Below, piece after piece: positions 6,578 to 6,966 of a DNA stretch of 6,966 nucleotides. The notes under the pieces were generated by a model. The model was not told where the DNA came from, made no database searches, and saw only the letters and a program-made list of their open reading frames with translations. A program made the translations under genes and the position numbers. The stretch's first letter is position 1. Every line of letters begins with the position of its first letter. The DNA lies in assembly GCA_934615145.1 (NCBI GenBank), contig CAKTTM010000095.1:1-6966 (forward strand), read 5' to 3'. Source of the stretch: an uncultured Clostridia bacterium. GTDB taxonomy: Bacteria > Bacillota > Clostridia > Christensenellales > Aristaeellaceae.

Positions 6578-6966
6578 AGAACAGCGAGGTCTCAGAGTAC
6601 TTTTTGCTGACAAAGTTGGCGCCCACCACCAGGATCACGCTGATGACGGAGTTGAACAGGCCTGCAGCCGTGGCGTAGCCCCACTTCTGCCCCTCCATGC
6701 CCGTCTTGTAGACAAAGGTGGGCAGCATCTCGGAGGCGGCCAGGTTCAGGTTGTTCTGCAGCAGATAGACCTTTTCAAAGTTGACATCCAGCATCCGCCC
6801 TACGCGCATGATCAGCAGCAGGATGATGGTGGTGGACAGGGCCGGCAGCGTCACATACAGCACCTGATGCCAGCGGTTTGCGCCATCAATGCGCGCAGCC
6901 TCGTAGAGCTCCTGATCGATGCCGGCGATGGCGGCCACATAGATGACGGACTCCCAGCCCACCGAC
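6576..6966 (-). CDS. ABC transporter permease, LplB type (sugar), N-terminal part outside the window
   Basis: The frame is open to the right edge. The codon before the first visible Met reads Ser (SMGWESVIYVAAIAGID), which matches internal LplB sequence, so that Met is not the start and roughly half to two thirds of the protein lies beyond the window. Counting from this Met, the EAA docking loop is EAARIDGANRWHQVLYVTLP (21-40), with the expected Gly and terminal Leu-Pro. A membrane segment follows at about 43-56, then the segment NFEKVYLLQNN (61-71), and a last membrane helix at about 99-117. The ending KKYSETSLF is characteristic of LplB-type permeases. It forms the heterodimeric channel with the permease that begins 9 nt downstream. 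Family and role are secure; the true start and any promoter are not visible. Confidence 0.92.
   Translation of the reverse strand, partial: SVGWESVIYVAAIAGIDQELYEAARIDGANRWHQVLYVTLPALSTTIILLLIMRVGRMLDVNFEKVYLLQNNLNLAASEMLPTFVYKTGMEGQKWGYATAAGLFNSVISVILVVGANFVSKKYSETSLF

Noticed and set aside
6576..6962. The Met at 6962 as the start of the first permease
   Set aside because: It sits inside conserved LplB sequence just before the EAA loop, the frame continues upstream with Ser, and 128 residues is far too short for this family.

Overview
The window is one block of six genes, all read from the minus strand, so transcription runs from high to low coordinates. The DNA is GC-rich by eye. It has strong AGGAGG-type ribosome binding sites and an Lpl-type sugar ABC transporter, and genes sit 9-20 nt apart. 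This suggests a high-GC member of the Bacillota (Clostridia in the broad sense, possibly a gut lineage such as Christensenellales or Oscillospirales). The phylum follows reasonably from the protein families; the order is a guess.

Layout in transcription order: (1) an LplB-type permease cut by the right edge (6576-6966); (2) an LplC/YtcP-type permease (5640-6566); (3) a 137-nt leader with a 9-bp inverted repeat and a small hairpin; (4) an LplA-type solute-binding protein exported by a signal peptide that has no lipobox (3943-5502); (5) a GC-rich 11-bp inverted repeat with a short T-rich tail, probably a leaky terminator or mRNA-stabilising hairpin (3905-3927); (6) a DUF4838 protein, a glycoside-hydrolase-like enzyme of unknown specificity without a signal peptide (2206-3885); (7) a DUF1343/GH171 protein of the NamZ exo-N-acetylmuramidase family, also without a signal peptide (1031-2185); (8) a tandem-GNAT acetyltransferase cut by the left edge (1-1019).

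Working model (inference): the transporter imports an oligosaccharide, and the two cytoplasmic glycosidase-like proteins cut it inside the cell. NamZ proteins remove MurNAc from the non-reducing end of peptide-free murein fragments, so the cargo may be a MurNAc-containing disaccharide or related amino sugar from cell-wall turnover, with DUF4838 acting on an adjacent linkage. The acetyltransferase is the last visible gene and may or may not belong to this pathway. No RNA genes, mobile elements, CRISPR arrays or recombination sites were seen. Apart from the 137-nt leader and the 42-57 nt gap with the hairpin, the window is coding throughout.
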